64,000 nt of DNA from NCBI GenBank assembly GCA_028874075.1, contig JAPPLU010000070.1, positions 104,878 to 168,877 on the forward strand, written 5' to 3'. Of this stretch, positions 57,232 through 64,000 are shown piece after piece (positions within the stretch are counted from its first letter, which is position 1; each line of letters opens with the position of its first letter). Source of the stretch: Chloroflexota bacterium. GTDB taxonomy: Bacteria > Chloroflexota > Dehalococcoidia > Lucifugimonadales > UBA3495. A program made the position numbers and the translations under genes. The notes beneath the pieces are model-generated. The model was given only the letters and a program-made list of their open reading frames with translations, was not told where the DNA came from and searched no databases.

Positions 57232-57996
57232 TTAGATCAGCGCTTCCGGCGTGAATATTCCTTCCATGTCCTCTTCTGTTGCCCTGTTCTCGGGCGTTAC
57301 GCCCAGCGTGGTTTCCATGAACCAGTACACCTGCTTCAGGTGGTGGGTGCTGTGGCTGAGAATGATATTGAGCAGTTCCACCACGGTAACTTCGCCACCG
57401 TAATGAGCGGGCACCACACGGTCAAATGCCTCGGTGTTATCGCTGTTCAGGAAGTCGACGATGCTCTCTATTACGCCTTCCGCGTATTCGGCGATCTCTT
57501 CCGAGGAATTGATGCCGGCCAGGCGTTCACGGCATGCATGCATGTCGTCGGTGGTCATGCTGCCCGTCTTGTGGCTGAGGTACGCCAGTTCCGGGAAGGA
57601 CATTATATGGACAATGGTGTCTCGAAGGGTTTCGGGACGCCAGGCAACCGGCTGCTTGAGCTGTTCCGGACTGAGCTGCATGGTGGCGCGGATGGCGGCG
57701 TGGAGTATCCGGTCGTACTTGTCCGCCAGCCAGCTTGTCCGGCCGGACAGGTCCACCTTGGCGTCCAGCTTCAGGGAGGCAATCAGCTTGCGGGGGAAGT
57801 AGCCGATGATGATTTCATCGTCGTCAATGACCGTTACCGGCGCGGACTTGACCCCCCTGCTTTCCAGGTATTGTTGGGCCGCTGGTTCGCTGGCGATATC
57901 GTGGTGCTCATACTGAACACCGTTGGACGAAAGGAATTCTTCCAACGTCCGGCAACTGAATCAACCAGGGTTGGTATAAACGTGTACGCTGGTCAT
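57232..57996 (-). CDS. Candidate selenoprotein: glutaredoxin-like (UxxC) N-terminus fused to DinB-like domain
   Basis: Reading through TGA at 57963-57961 from ATG 57996: MTSVHVYTNPG-U-FSCRTLEEFLSSNGVQYEHHDIASEPAAQQYLESRGVKSAPVTVIDDDEIIIGYFPRKLIASL... then DinB-like helices (WRPETLRDTIVHIMSFPELAYLSH...LLNIILSHSTHHLKQVYWFM). ORF caller starts at 57945 after the UGA. Confidence 0.82.
57921..57963 (-). promoter_or_regulatory. Candidate bacterial SECIS element (includes UGA)
   Basis: 7-bp perfect stem CGTTGGA / TCCAACG (57947-57941 with 57927-57921), apical loop beginning 21 nt after the UGA. Confidence 0.55.
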
Positions 57997-58155
57997 GATG
58001 TATCTCCGTCGTTATCTGAATTTATGCCAGAATAGCGGAAACCCGGTGCTGCCGCAAGCAAGAGAAATATGCGCTCAGGGCAATCGCGTTATGATTCGGG
58101 AAAGTCGGTCGTTCTGGCGCCGGCGGGCGCCTCTAACCTGGGGACTGCCGTGTTA

Positions 58156-58206
58156 TCCTCTGGGCGATCCGCCTCCGGCGTAGGCCCCTTTTGCCGGACT
58201 CAAAGC
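58156..58206. repeat. Dispersed REP-like repeat copy A
   Basis: TCCTCTGGGCGATCCGCCTCCGGCGTAGGCCCCTTTTGCCGGACTCAAAGC, about 51 bp similar to copy B. Confidence 0.7.
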
Positions 58207-58368
58207 GCCATCGCCCTGGTGACACCTGCCTCTTGATTCCCAGCGTGACGCTTCTCTACCCTACTTTCATGGCACATTCCGTCCAAAGCCCGGTCAAGCC
58301 TGAATCACCCCTCTCTCTGGGAAAGAGGGCGAAGGGGAGGGCGTCCCATCGGCTTTGGTTTAGGCTGT

Positions 58369-58408
58369 GGCCCAAAACGGCCCAGAACGGCCCAAAATGG
58401 CCCGCTTG
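58369..58408 (+). repeat. 10-bp-period tandem repeat (GGCCCAAAAC/T)
   Basis: ggcccaaaac ggcccagaac ggcccaaaat ggcccgcttg; second short array at 58489-58518. Confidence 0.75.
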
Positions 58409-58586
58409 GTCTACCCATTTCCTATCTGTGGAGCGGCCCATTTTCGGGCCACCGGGGTCGTCTCTGCCCTGTGTTTCAGATACGAAACGGCCCAAGATGG
58501 CCCAAAATGGCGCGAAAACAAAAAAATTGCCCCGACTGAATGCCCCGAAGGCAGGCTGGAACCTTCAGGTTGGAGACGGCGGCGTG

Positions 58587-58637
58587 TCCTTTGAGAGATC
58601 CGCCTCCGGCGGACGCCCCTCTCGCCGGAATCAAAAT
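58587..58637. repeat. Dispersed REP-like repeat copy B
   Basis: TCCTTTGAGAGATCCGCCTCCGGCGGACGCCCCTCTCGCCGGAATCAAAAT, same orientation as copy A. Confidence 0.7.
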
Positions 58638-58795
58638 GCGTTTGCTCTGGATATGTGCCTCATGCTGGCACTCAGTCTTGGCTCACTTTCGGTGTAGTAT
58701 AATTGCGGCAAGCAACATCCGGCCTTGGGCCAAATATAGACGGCCAGTTCCGAAGAAATGGCTGTCTCTAACCGAGCTGTCAGGAGATAAAGGGC

Positions 58796-59746
58796 ATGGC
58801 GAGCGAACTCTTGGTACTCGACGAAAAACCCACTGCCCGTTTCCTGATCGCCGGTTGGCGTCGCCAGTGGTCCGACGGTGGCAGCATATCAAGCGGTCTG
58901 CCCCAGTACCTTATTGACCAGTTTGGCGCCCGAAAGATTGGCAACATGAGCCGCGAAATTGAGAAGCTTTGTTACCCCTTCCAGGTGGCAGGCACCCACG
59001 ACTCTTACCGGCCCGCCTGCGCCTTTGAAGACGGCTTGCCCAGCGTGGCCATGCACTGGGACAACGACTTTTATGACGCCGGAGCCGGATTGATCATCTT
59101 CATGGGTGAGGAGCCCTGGTTCGAGATCGAGTTATATGGTCAAGCCTTTTTTGAAGCGGTGCGGGAACTGGGCGTGGAAAAGACGGTAACCGTTGAAGGC
59201 TACAACGGGCCCGCTCCGCCCGAATTGGAACGCCGGGTGGGCTGTACCTACAGTCGGGCCGATATGAAAGAGGAACTGGAGAAGTACGGCATCCAGTTTT
59301 CCAGCTACGGCAGTGGTGGTCGCCAGGGGCCCACCGTGGGTATGGCGCTGGTCAACATGGCTCACTACGGCCACCCGGACCTGCATGTTTTCCGCCTGGG
59401 CGCCATGGCTCCCATGTATCCCTTTACCACCCAGAGCAACCAGCAGGTGGGCATAATTACTGACTACCGTTCTTTCTATGATATTATGCGCCGGATAAAG
59501 GCCATGTTTGGGTTGGACATTGACCTGACAGACTTGGAGACCCGGGGCAACGTTGAATCCCAGCGTCTGAAAGAGACACTGGAACGTATCGCCAGGACGA
59601 ATTCCAATGCTCGGGACATTATCGAGCGGGTACGAAACGACTATAGTTATGAGCCTTTCCGCAACCCGGTGGAACTGGATCCAAGTCTGGGCCGAGCCCT
59701 GGACGATATCCTGCAGAACGCGCCCGAACCACCGGAAGAATCGTAG
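58796..59746 (+). CDS. PAC2-family protein
   Basis: PTARFLIAGWRRQWSDGGSISSGLPQYLIDQFGARKIGNM...LIIFMGEEPWFEIELYGQAFFEAVRELGVEKTVTVEG. Confidence 0.75.
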   Translation: MASELLVLDEKPTARFLIAGWRRQWSDGGSISSGLPQYLIDQFGARKIGNMSREIEKLCYPFQVAGTHDSYRPACAFEDGLPSVAMHWDNDFYDAGAGLIIFMGEEPWFEIELYGQAFFEAVRELGVEKTVTVEGYNGPAPPELERRVGCTYSRADMKEELEKYGIQFSSYGSGGRQGPTVGMALVNMAHYGHPDLHVFRLGAMAPMYPFTTQSNQQVGIITDYRSFYDIMRRIKAMFGLDIDLTDLETRGNVESQRLKETLERIARTNSNARDIIERVRNDYSYEPFRNPVELDPSLGRALDDILQNAPEPPEES

Positions 59747-59814
59747 CGGTTGCTGAGTCCAACCACCACCGAGCAGTTGCCTGCATTTAATTCCCACGTC
59801 AACGGAGGAACCAA

Positions 59815-60597
59815 TTGCGCCTGGAAGGCAAGACCGCACTGATTACCGGCGCCAGCCGGAACATAGGCCGGGAAATGGCCATCACCTTTGCACGGGAAGG
59901 AGCCAACCTGGCCCTTTCTTCCCTACAGAGCCCGGAAGAACTTGACGAAGTTGCCGCAGAATGCCGGGAACTGGGCGCCAAAACCTACACCGCCACAGCG
60001 GATATATCCGACGGTGACCAGTGTCGACAACTGGTGGCTGATTCCCTGGAAGCCCTGGGGGGAATTGACGTCCTTGTAAGCAACGCCGCCATCCGTCCCC
60101 ATCACCCGCTGCTGACGGTCACTGACGAAGACTGGCACCGGGTCTTTGGCATCAATTTGCATTCTACCTTTTACCTCTCGAAGGCCGTGCTTCCGGGAAT
60201 GATGGAACGGCAGGCCGGTAGCATCATCGGCATAGGAGGCATGGCCGCCATTACCGGCCGGCCGGATACTTCCACCGTAACCGCTGCCAAGACCGGGCTA
60301 TGGGGCTTAATCCGCGCCATTGCCGCCGAGTTTGCGCCCTACAACGTCCGGGCCAATATGGTAAACCCCGGCACTATCGACACTACTCGCCGGAATCCTG
60401 AGTGGTTTGCCCGGGAGTCTCGTCGTCCCACTGGAAACGATGAGCAGTTGCGGCGAATTCCCCTGGGCCGCCAGGGTACCATTTACGACATAGCCAACGC
60501 CTGCCTGTTTCTGGCGTCGGACGAGTCTTCCTACATAACCGGCGACCAGTTGAACGTGGTCGGGGGCCGGTACATGGTCGCCGCCCCCACCGATTAA
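59815..60597 (+). CDS. SDR-family oxidoreductase
   Basis: LEGKTALITGASRNIGREMAITFAREGANLALS...VLVSNAAIRPHHP; C-terminal SSYITGDQLNVVGG. Confidence 0.92.
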   Translation: MRLEGKTALITGASRNIGREMAITFAREGANLALSSLQSPEELDEVAAECRELGAKTYTATADISDGDQCRQLVADSLEALGGIDVLVSNAAIRPHHPLLTVTDEDWHRVFGINLHSTFYLSKAVLPGMMERQAGSIIGIGGMAAITGRPDTSTVTAAKTGLWGLIRAIAAEFAPYNVRANMVNPGTIDTTRRNPEWFARESRRPTGNDEQLRRIPLGRQGTIYDIANACLFLASDESSYITGDQLNVVGGRYMVAAPTD

Positions 60598-60636
60598 CTT
60601 ATTCGTTGGGCAATTCGCCCATAGTGAGGCAACATC

Positions 60637-61053
60637 GTGGCAGGAACCGAACGACAGGTAGTAAACACTGACAGGGCGCCCCGGCCGCTGGGGGCTTATT
60701 CCCAGGCCATTCGGGTAAAAGCCGGGGAACTTCTCTACATTGCAGGCCAGGTGGGCGTTGACAAGGACGGCAACCTGGCCGGGGACGGCAGCCTTGCCGA
60801 CCAGACCAGGCAGACCTACGAGAACATCGGCGGTATCCTGGAATCGGTGGGCGCATCTTTCAGCGATGTTGTGGAATTCACCACTTACGTTGTCGGCCGG
60901 GAGTCGGTGCAGCCTTTCATGGCCGCCAGGTCTGAGGTTTTTCCGTCCCTGTACCCCGATGGAGACTATCCGCCCAATACCCTGCTCGTGATCGACGGCT
61001 TGGTAAGGGAAGAGTTCCTGGTAGAAATCAAGGCTGTCGCGGCCCTGCCCTAA
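60637..61053 (+). CDS. RidA (YjgF/YER057c/UK114) family protein
   Basis: RPLGAYSQAIRVKAGELLYIAGQVGVDKDGNLAGDGSLADQTRQTYENIGGILESVGASFSDVVEFTTYV. Confidence 0.92.
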   Translation: MAGTERQVVNTDRAPRPLGAYSQAIRVKAGELLYIAGQVGVDKDGNLAGDGSLADQTRQTYENIGGILESVGASFSDVVEFTTYVVGRESVQPFMAARSEVFPSLYPDGDYPPNTLLVIDGLVREEFLVEIKAVAALP

Positions 61054-61130
61054 TCGCTCTTTATGGCGAAATCACCCAGCAAGGACTTCCAATTGGGATA
61101 GATGACTCTAGCCAGCGGCCCGGAGCCCCC

Positions 61131-61439
61131 GTGGGGGCGACCCTGGAGGAAATCCACGGTCTGTTCCAGGTGGCCGTCTCTGACGACGCCTCCCTTTCTC
61201 TCCTCAAGGGCTTCAAGATGGACTTTTCCGGCAACCCGGACTTCCACAAGGTGTACCTGGCGGTAAAGTGCCAGTGCGGTACCGCCGGTCTGCTCAGTGT
61301 TGAAGTGGCGATGGACAAGACTTTGCAGGAAGTCAGGGATGCTATGCCCAGCCTGCTGGAGAACCTGCAGGTCAAGGTGAGAATGTTCAGGAGCATGTCC
61401 TGCGAGATGCACGGCAAAATGCGCCAGGGTAGGCTATAA
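61131..61439 (+). CDS. Conserved-looking hypothetical protein, CxC motif
   Basis: GTG start; LKGFKMDFSGNPDFHKVYLAVKCQCGTAGLLSVEVAMDKTLQEVRDAMPSLLENLQVKVRMFRSMSCEMHGKM. Confidence 0.5.
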   Translation: MGATLEEIHGLFQVAVSDDASLSLLKGFKMDFSGNPDFHKVYLAVKCQCGTAGLLSVEVAMDKTLQEVRDAMPSLLENLQVKVRMFRSMSCEMHGKMRQGRL

Positions 61440-61523
61440 TGTATTTAGACTAAATCGCAATTAGCCGTTTTCATAGACTTAGTCAATCCGGCAGGGCATG
61501 GGATTACCACGGGGAGGGACCAG

Positions 61524-61943
61524 TTGCAGCGTAAGTTGACCTTCGACCAGGCGTTCCAGGGGACCAAGACCTTTTCTGAAAAATATGTAGAGCGCGGCCC
61601 ATACGAGTTCTTTCCCGAGCCGGAAGTAGTTGAGCTAGTACAGCAGGGCCTGGCCGAGAACCAGGTCAATCACGGTTACCGATACTGCCCTTGAATGCCA
61701 TTAAGTGGCGACCCCGTAGAGGATCGCAAGAAGATCTGCCCCTGTGATCGACACCACGAAGACATCAAGCGCGACGGTTTCTGCATTTGAATGTTCTTCG
61801 TGAGCGAGGAGTTCCTTCGCAAATACGAGCAGGGCGAGGACTTTGTCCAGACCATCGACGAGGCGGTGAAACCCGGCGAGGGTTTGTTCGACCAGGACTA
61901 CCAGTCCAAGGCCGATTTCAAGAGCGTCCAGGGCGGTGATTAG
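61524..61943 (+). CDS. Candidate double-Sec selenoprotein: ferredoxin-thioredoxin reductase catalytic (beta)-like subunit
   Basis: TTG start with GGGGAGGG RBS. MQRKLTFDQAFQGTKTFSEKYVERGPYEFFPEPEVVELVQQGLAENQVNHGYRYCP-U-MPLSGDPVEDRKKICPCDRHHEDIKRDGFCI-U-MFFVSEEFLRKYEQGEDFVQTIDEAVKPGEGLFDQDYQSKADFKSVQGGD*. UGAs at 61692-61694 and 61788-61790. CPx-X14-CPC-X12-CIx matches FTR CPC/CPC/CHC architecture. Confidence 0.85.
61692..61727 (+). promoter_or_regulatory. Candidate bacterial SECIS for first FTR UGA
   Basis: GCGACC (708-713) pairs with GG-A-TCGC (721-727), one bulged A, loop CCGTAGA 20-26 nt after UGA. Confidence 0.45.
61788..61828 (+). promoter_or_regulatory. Candidate bacterial SECIS for second FTR UGA
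   Basis: GCGAGG-AGTTC-CTTCGC (61804-61820) extended by TCGT (798-801)/ACGA (825-828) across an internal loop; apical loop 20-24 nt after UGA. Confidence 0.55.
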
Positions 61944-61986
61944 CCGCGCGGGGCGTATGGGCCAACACAGTTAAGGAGCGTTTGCT

Positions 61987-62223
61987 ATGGACATTACCGT
62001 TTACACTTCGGCGGGTTGAGGCCCCTGCCACATGGTGAAAGTGTATCTTTCACGCAAGGGCCTGGAATTCACCGAGAAGAATGTTTCCGAAGATGACGCT
62101 GCCAGGGACGAACTGCTGGCCATGGGCCTCCGCAGCACTCCGGTAACGATCATCGGCAGCGAGAACGTGGTGGGTTATAGCCCACCCAAGCTGGAGGCCG
62201 CCCTCAGGGCCGCCAGCGCTTAA
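61987..62223 (+). CDS. Candidate selenoprotein: glutaredoxin-like UxxC protein
   Basis: ATG at 61987 with AAGGAG RBS, read through TGA 62017-62019: MDITVYTSAG-U-GPCHMVKVYLSRKGLEFTEKNVSEDDAARDELLAMGLRSTPVTIIGSENVVGYSPPKLEAALRAASA. ORF caller begins at 62032 after the UGA. Confidence 0.9.
62017..62064 (+). promoter_or_regulatory. Candidate bacterial SECIS for glutaredoxin UGA
   Basis: Perfect 7-bp stem GTGAAAG-TGTAT-CTTTCAC (62035-62053), with outer GGCCC (62020-62024)/GGGCC (62060-62064) pairing; apical loop 23-27 nt after UGA. Confidence 0.65.
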
Positions 62224-62251
62224 GCAGCCGCCACACCCCTGTTGACCCAAC

Positions 62252-62281
62252 TAATCATGCCGGCAAACGCCGGCATGATTA
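62252..62281. terminator. Perfect inverted repeat / bidirectional terminator between convergent Grx-like and SRPBCC genes
   Basis: TAATCATGCCGGC-AAAC-GCCGGCATGATTA, 13-bp perfect stem; no strong poly-T tract. Confidence 0.65.
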
Positions 62282-62318
62282 ATACGTCCTTGCTTAATGC
62301 TCCGGCCCCACTCCGCTT

Positions 62319-62789
62319 CTAGTAAAAGTCCTGCTTTTCAAAGTGCTCAACTACTGGCTTCATTATCTGGTTGTATAGCCTTTGCCGGTCCTTCCACCGG
62401 AAGAAAAGCCAACGTACCAGGAAGGGAGCGCCCTTGGACTTGGGCTCCCAGACAATAGTCCACTCTGTGCCGTCGCCTGCCGGCAGAAAAGTATCGGTGC
62501 GATCTGCCCAGTCCGAGTCGAGATGTTTCATGTGACGCCGGTTGGGCGGGCTGAAGGTATAGAGCAGCCGGGTGTCAGTGTGCTGCCTGGTGGTGTTGCT
62601 AAAGGTGAAGGACGGCCCGTCCTGGGCCTCCAGTTTGCCGTACTTATTCTCCAGCAGCCGGATGTCAGGTTCTCCGTGGGTCGGATAGGCAGTTACGTGG
62701 GCGAAAACGGCGGACGGTTCGGCCGGTACCCAGGACGAAATGGTGATTTCGGGCATGGTTCTCCCGGGGCAGCTCATAGTTTGGCCCAC
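62319..62789 (-). CDS. SRPBCC-family (polyketide cyclase/START-like) protein
   Basis: MPEITISSWVPAEPSAVFAHVTAYPTH...TEWTIVWEPKSKGAPFLVRWLFFRWKDRQRLYNQIMKPVVEHFE. Confidence 0.75.
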   Translation of the reverse strand: MGQTMSCPGRTMPEITISSWVPAEPSAVFAHVTAYPTHGEPDIRLLENKYGKLEAQDGPSFTFSNTTRQHTDTRLLYTFSPPNRRHMKHLDSDWADRTDTFLPAGDGTEWTIVWEPKSKGAPFLVRWLFFRWKDRQRLYNQIMKPVVEHFEKQDFY

Positions 62790-62819
62790 CCCTGTTGCTA
62801 TCTCAGTCTTGTGAAGTGG

Positions 62820-63776
62820 CTAACCCCGAAAATAGGGAATTACCTCTTTGGCCATTGTTTCCATCTGGCGGTAAAGCCCCTCTGGGTCGGGCGAGAGGAA
62901 TCCAAAAATAAAGTCCCTCACCCCGGCCGCAATCCGGTCCTCAATGCCCTTGATGCAGTCCTGGGGCGTACCGGTGAGGCACAGCGCCTGGGCTATGTCT
63001 TCGGCGCTGCGCTCCGGGGTGACGTATCTCTGGCCTACGTGAGCGACGGCAGTGGCCAGGGCTTCCTCCCGGTCGGCGGCGATGGCAGTGGGCTGGTTCA
63101 ATCCCCAGTGGAACCCCGAAAGGTCCCGGCCCGCCTCCTCAGCAATCTGACGCACCGTATCGTTGGTGGCCTTCAACCGGCGTACGGTGAAGAGGTAGGG
63201 ATACCAACCGTCTCCCAGCAAGGCCGCCCGGCGCATGGCCGCTTCGCTGCGGCCGGCCACCCAGATGGGCGGATGGGGCTGCTGGTGGGGCTTGGGCAAG
63301 AGGGTAACGTCTTCAAAGTCAAAGAAGCGGCCGTGGTGAGTGACGTGTTCTTCGGTCCAGAGGCGCTTCATCACTTCCAGCATCTCGTCGGTTCTTCGCC
63401 CTCGCGTGTTGACCGGAATGCCTAGGGCCTCGAACTCGATGCTGGTGCCCCTCTGCCCGCTGATGCCTATGCCGAAGTCCAGCCTTCCCTGGGACACCAC
63501 ATCCACCGTAGTTACCAGCTTGGCCAGCATCACCGGGTGGTAGAGGGGCGCGATGACTATCCCGGTCATAACCTTCAGGTTCGTAGTGGCGCCGGCCGCG
63601 GCCGCCATCATTGGAATGTTCATCAGGGTCGGACGGGGTGGGTTGCCGTCCATGACGTGTTCACCGGTGGTTATGCGGTCAAACCCCAGTTCCTCGGCCT
63701 TCCGGGCAAACTCCACCACGTCCCAGTAGTCTTCCACGGTGAAGTTGCAGCCGAAGGTAATTTCAGGCGTAGGCAT
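62820..63776 (-). CDS. LLM-class flavin-dependent oxidoreductase
   Basis: ITFGCNFTVEDYWDVVEFARKAEELGFDRITTGEHVMDGNPPRPTLMNIPMMAAAAGATTNLKVMTGIVIAPLYHPVMLAKLVTTVDVVSQGRLDFGIGIS. Confidence 0.92.
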   Translation of the reverse strand: MPTPEITFGCNFTVEDYWDVVEFARKAEELGFDRITTGEHVMDGNPPRPTLMNIPMMAAAAGATTNLKVMTGIVIAPLYHPVMLAKLVTTVDVVSQGRLDFGIGISGQRGTSIEFEALGIPVNTRGRRTDEMLEVMKRLWTEEHVTHHGRFFDFEDVTLLPKPHQQPHPPIWVAGRSEAAMRRAALLGDGWYPYLFTVRRLKATNDTVRQIAEEAGRDLSGFHWGLNQPTAIAADREEALATAVAHVGQRYVTPERSAEDIAQALCLTGTPQDCIKGIEDRIAAGVRDFIFGFLSPDPEGLYRQMETMAKEVIPYFRG

Positions 63777-63865
63777 GGCGTCTCCCAGGCAATGAAGTGC
63801 TGTAGTCCCTTTGAGGGACTAACAGTTGCACCAAGTATTTTACGGGGGCGGGTTTGCAGTGGCAA

Positions 63866-64000
63866 ATCAAGAGCGGGGGGGGGGGGGGGGGTTTTTAAAA
63901 AACCCCCCCCCCTGGGGTTGGGGGGGGGGGGGTTTTTGGGGGTTTTGGGGGGGGGGGGTTTAGGCCAAAAAAAGGGGGCGGGATTTTTGGCCCGCAGAGG
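63866..64000. other. Low-complexity homopolymer-rich tail, probable assembly/sequencing artefact
   Basis: Runs such as gggggggggggggggggg, tttttaaaaaa, cccccccccc alternating; unlike the rest of the window. Confidence 0.85.

Noticed and set aside
56140-58035. 631-aa plus-strand ORF
   Set aside because: Runs antisense across three well-supported minus-strand genes (enolase-superfamily, esterase, Grx-DinB); composition-driven.
58369-58518. GGCCCAAAA repeats as a CRISPR array
   Set aside because: 10-bp contiguous units without unique spacers and no cas genes.
61692-61790. In-frame UGAs in the FTR gene as pseudogene or frameshift decay
   Set aside because: Frame is otherwise intact to the end, a good RBS is present, and both stops are UGA exactly at catalytic Cys positions; random decay would not show this pattern.

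Overview
This 64-kb window is high-GC bacterial chromosomal sequence, probably from a Chloroflexota / SAR202-Dehalococcoidia-like metagenomic lineage. That placement is inferred from gene content and was not tested. Conserved loci include polA, comM/yifB, aroA, modABC, rpoBC-pyrD, a clp-hspR-dnaJ heat-shock cluster divergent from hsp20, thiE, folB and a tRNA-Asn. The accessory and catabolic part (about 40-64 kb) carries HpaB-type, amidohydrolase, polysaccharide-deacetylase, LigB, enolase-superfamily, thiolase/DUF35, SDR and LLM-class enzymes. Two signals stand out. (1) A cryptic selenoprotein set is split or missed by the ORF caller. A ferredoxin-thioredoxin-reductase-like catalytic subunit has two in-frame UGA codons exactly where the two redox-active Cys would be, followed by a UxxC glutaredoxin-like protein. 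A second UxxC glutaredoxin-like domain is fused to a DinB domain. All four UGAs are followed by hairpins at bacterial-SECIS distance. (2) A minimal GIY-YIG nuclease cassette is inserted at tRNA-Asn. It is flanked by a 44-bp perfect direct repeat of the tRNA 3' half that starts inside the anticodon, has no integrase, and its stop codon lies in the repeat. The last ~130 bp is homopolymer-rich and looks like an assembly or sequencing artefact.
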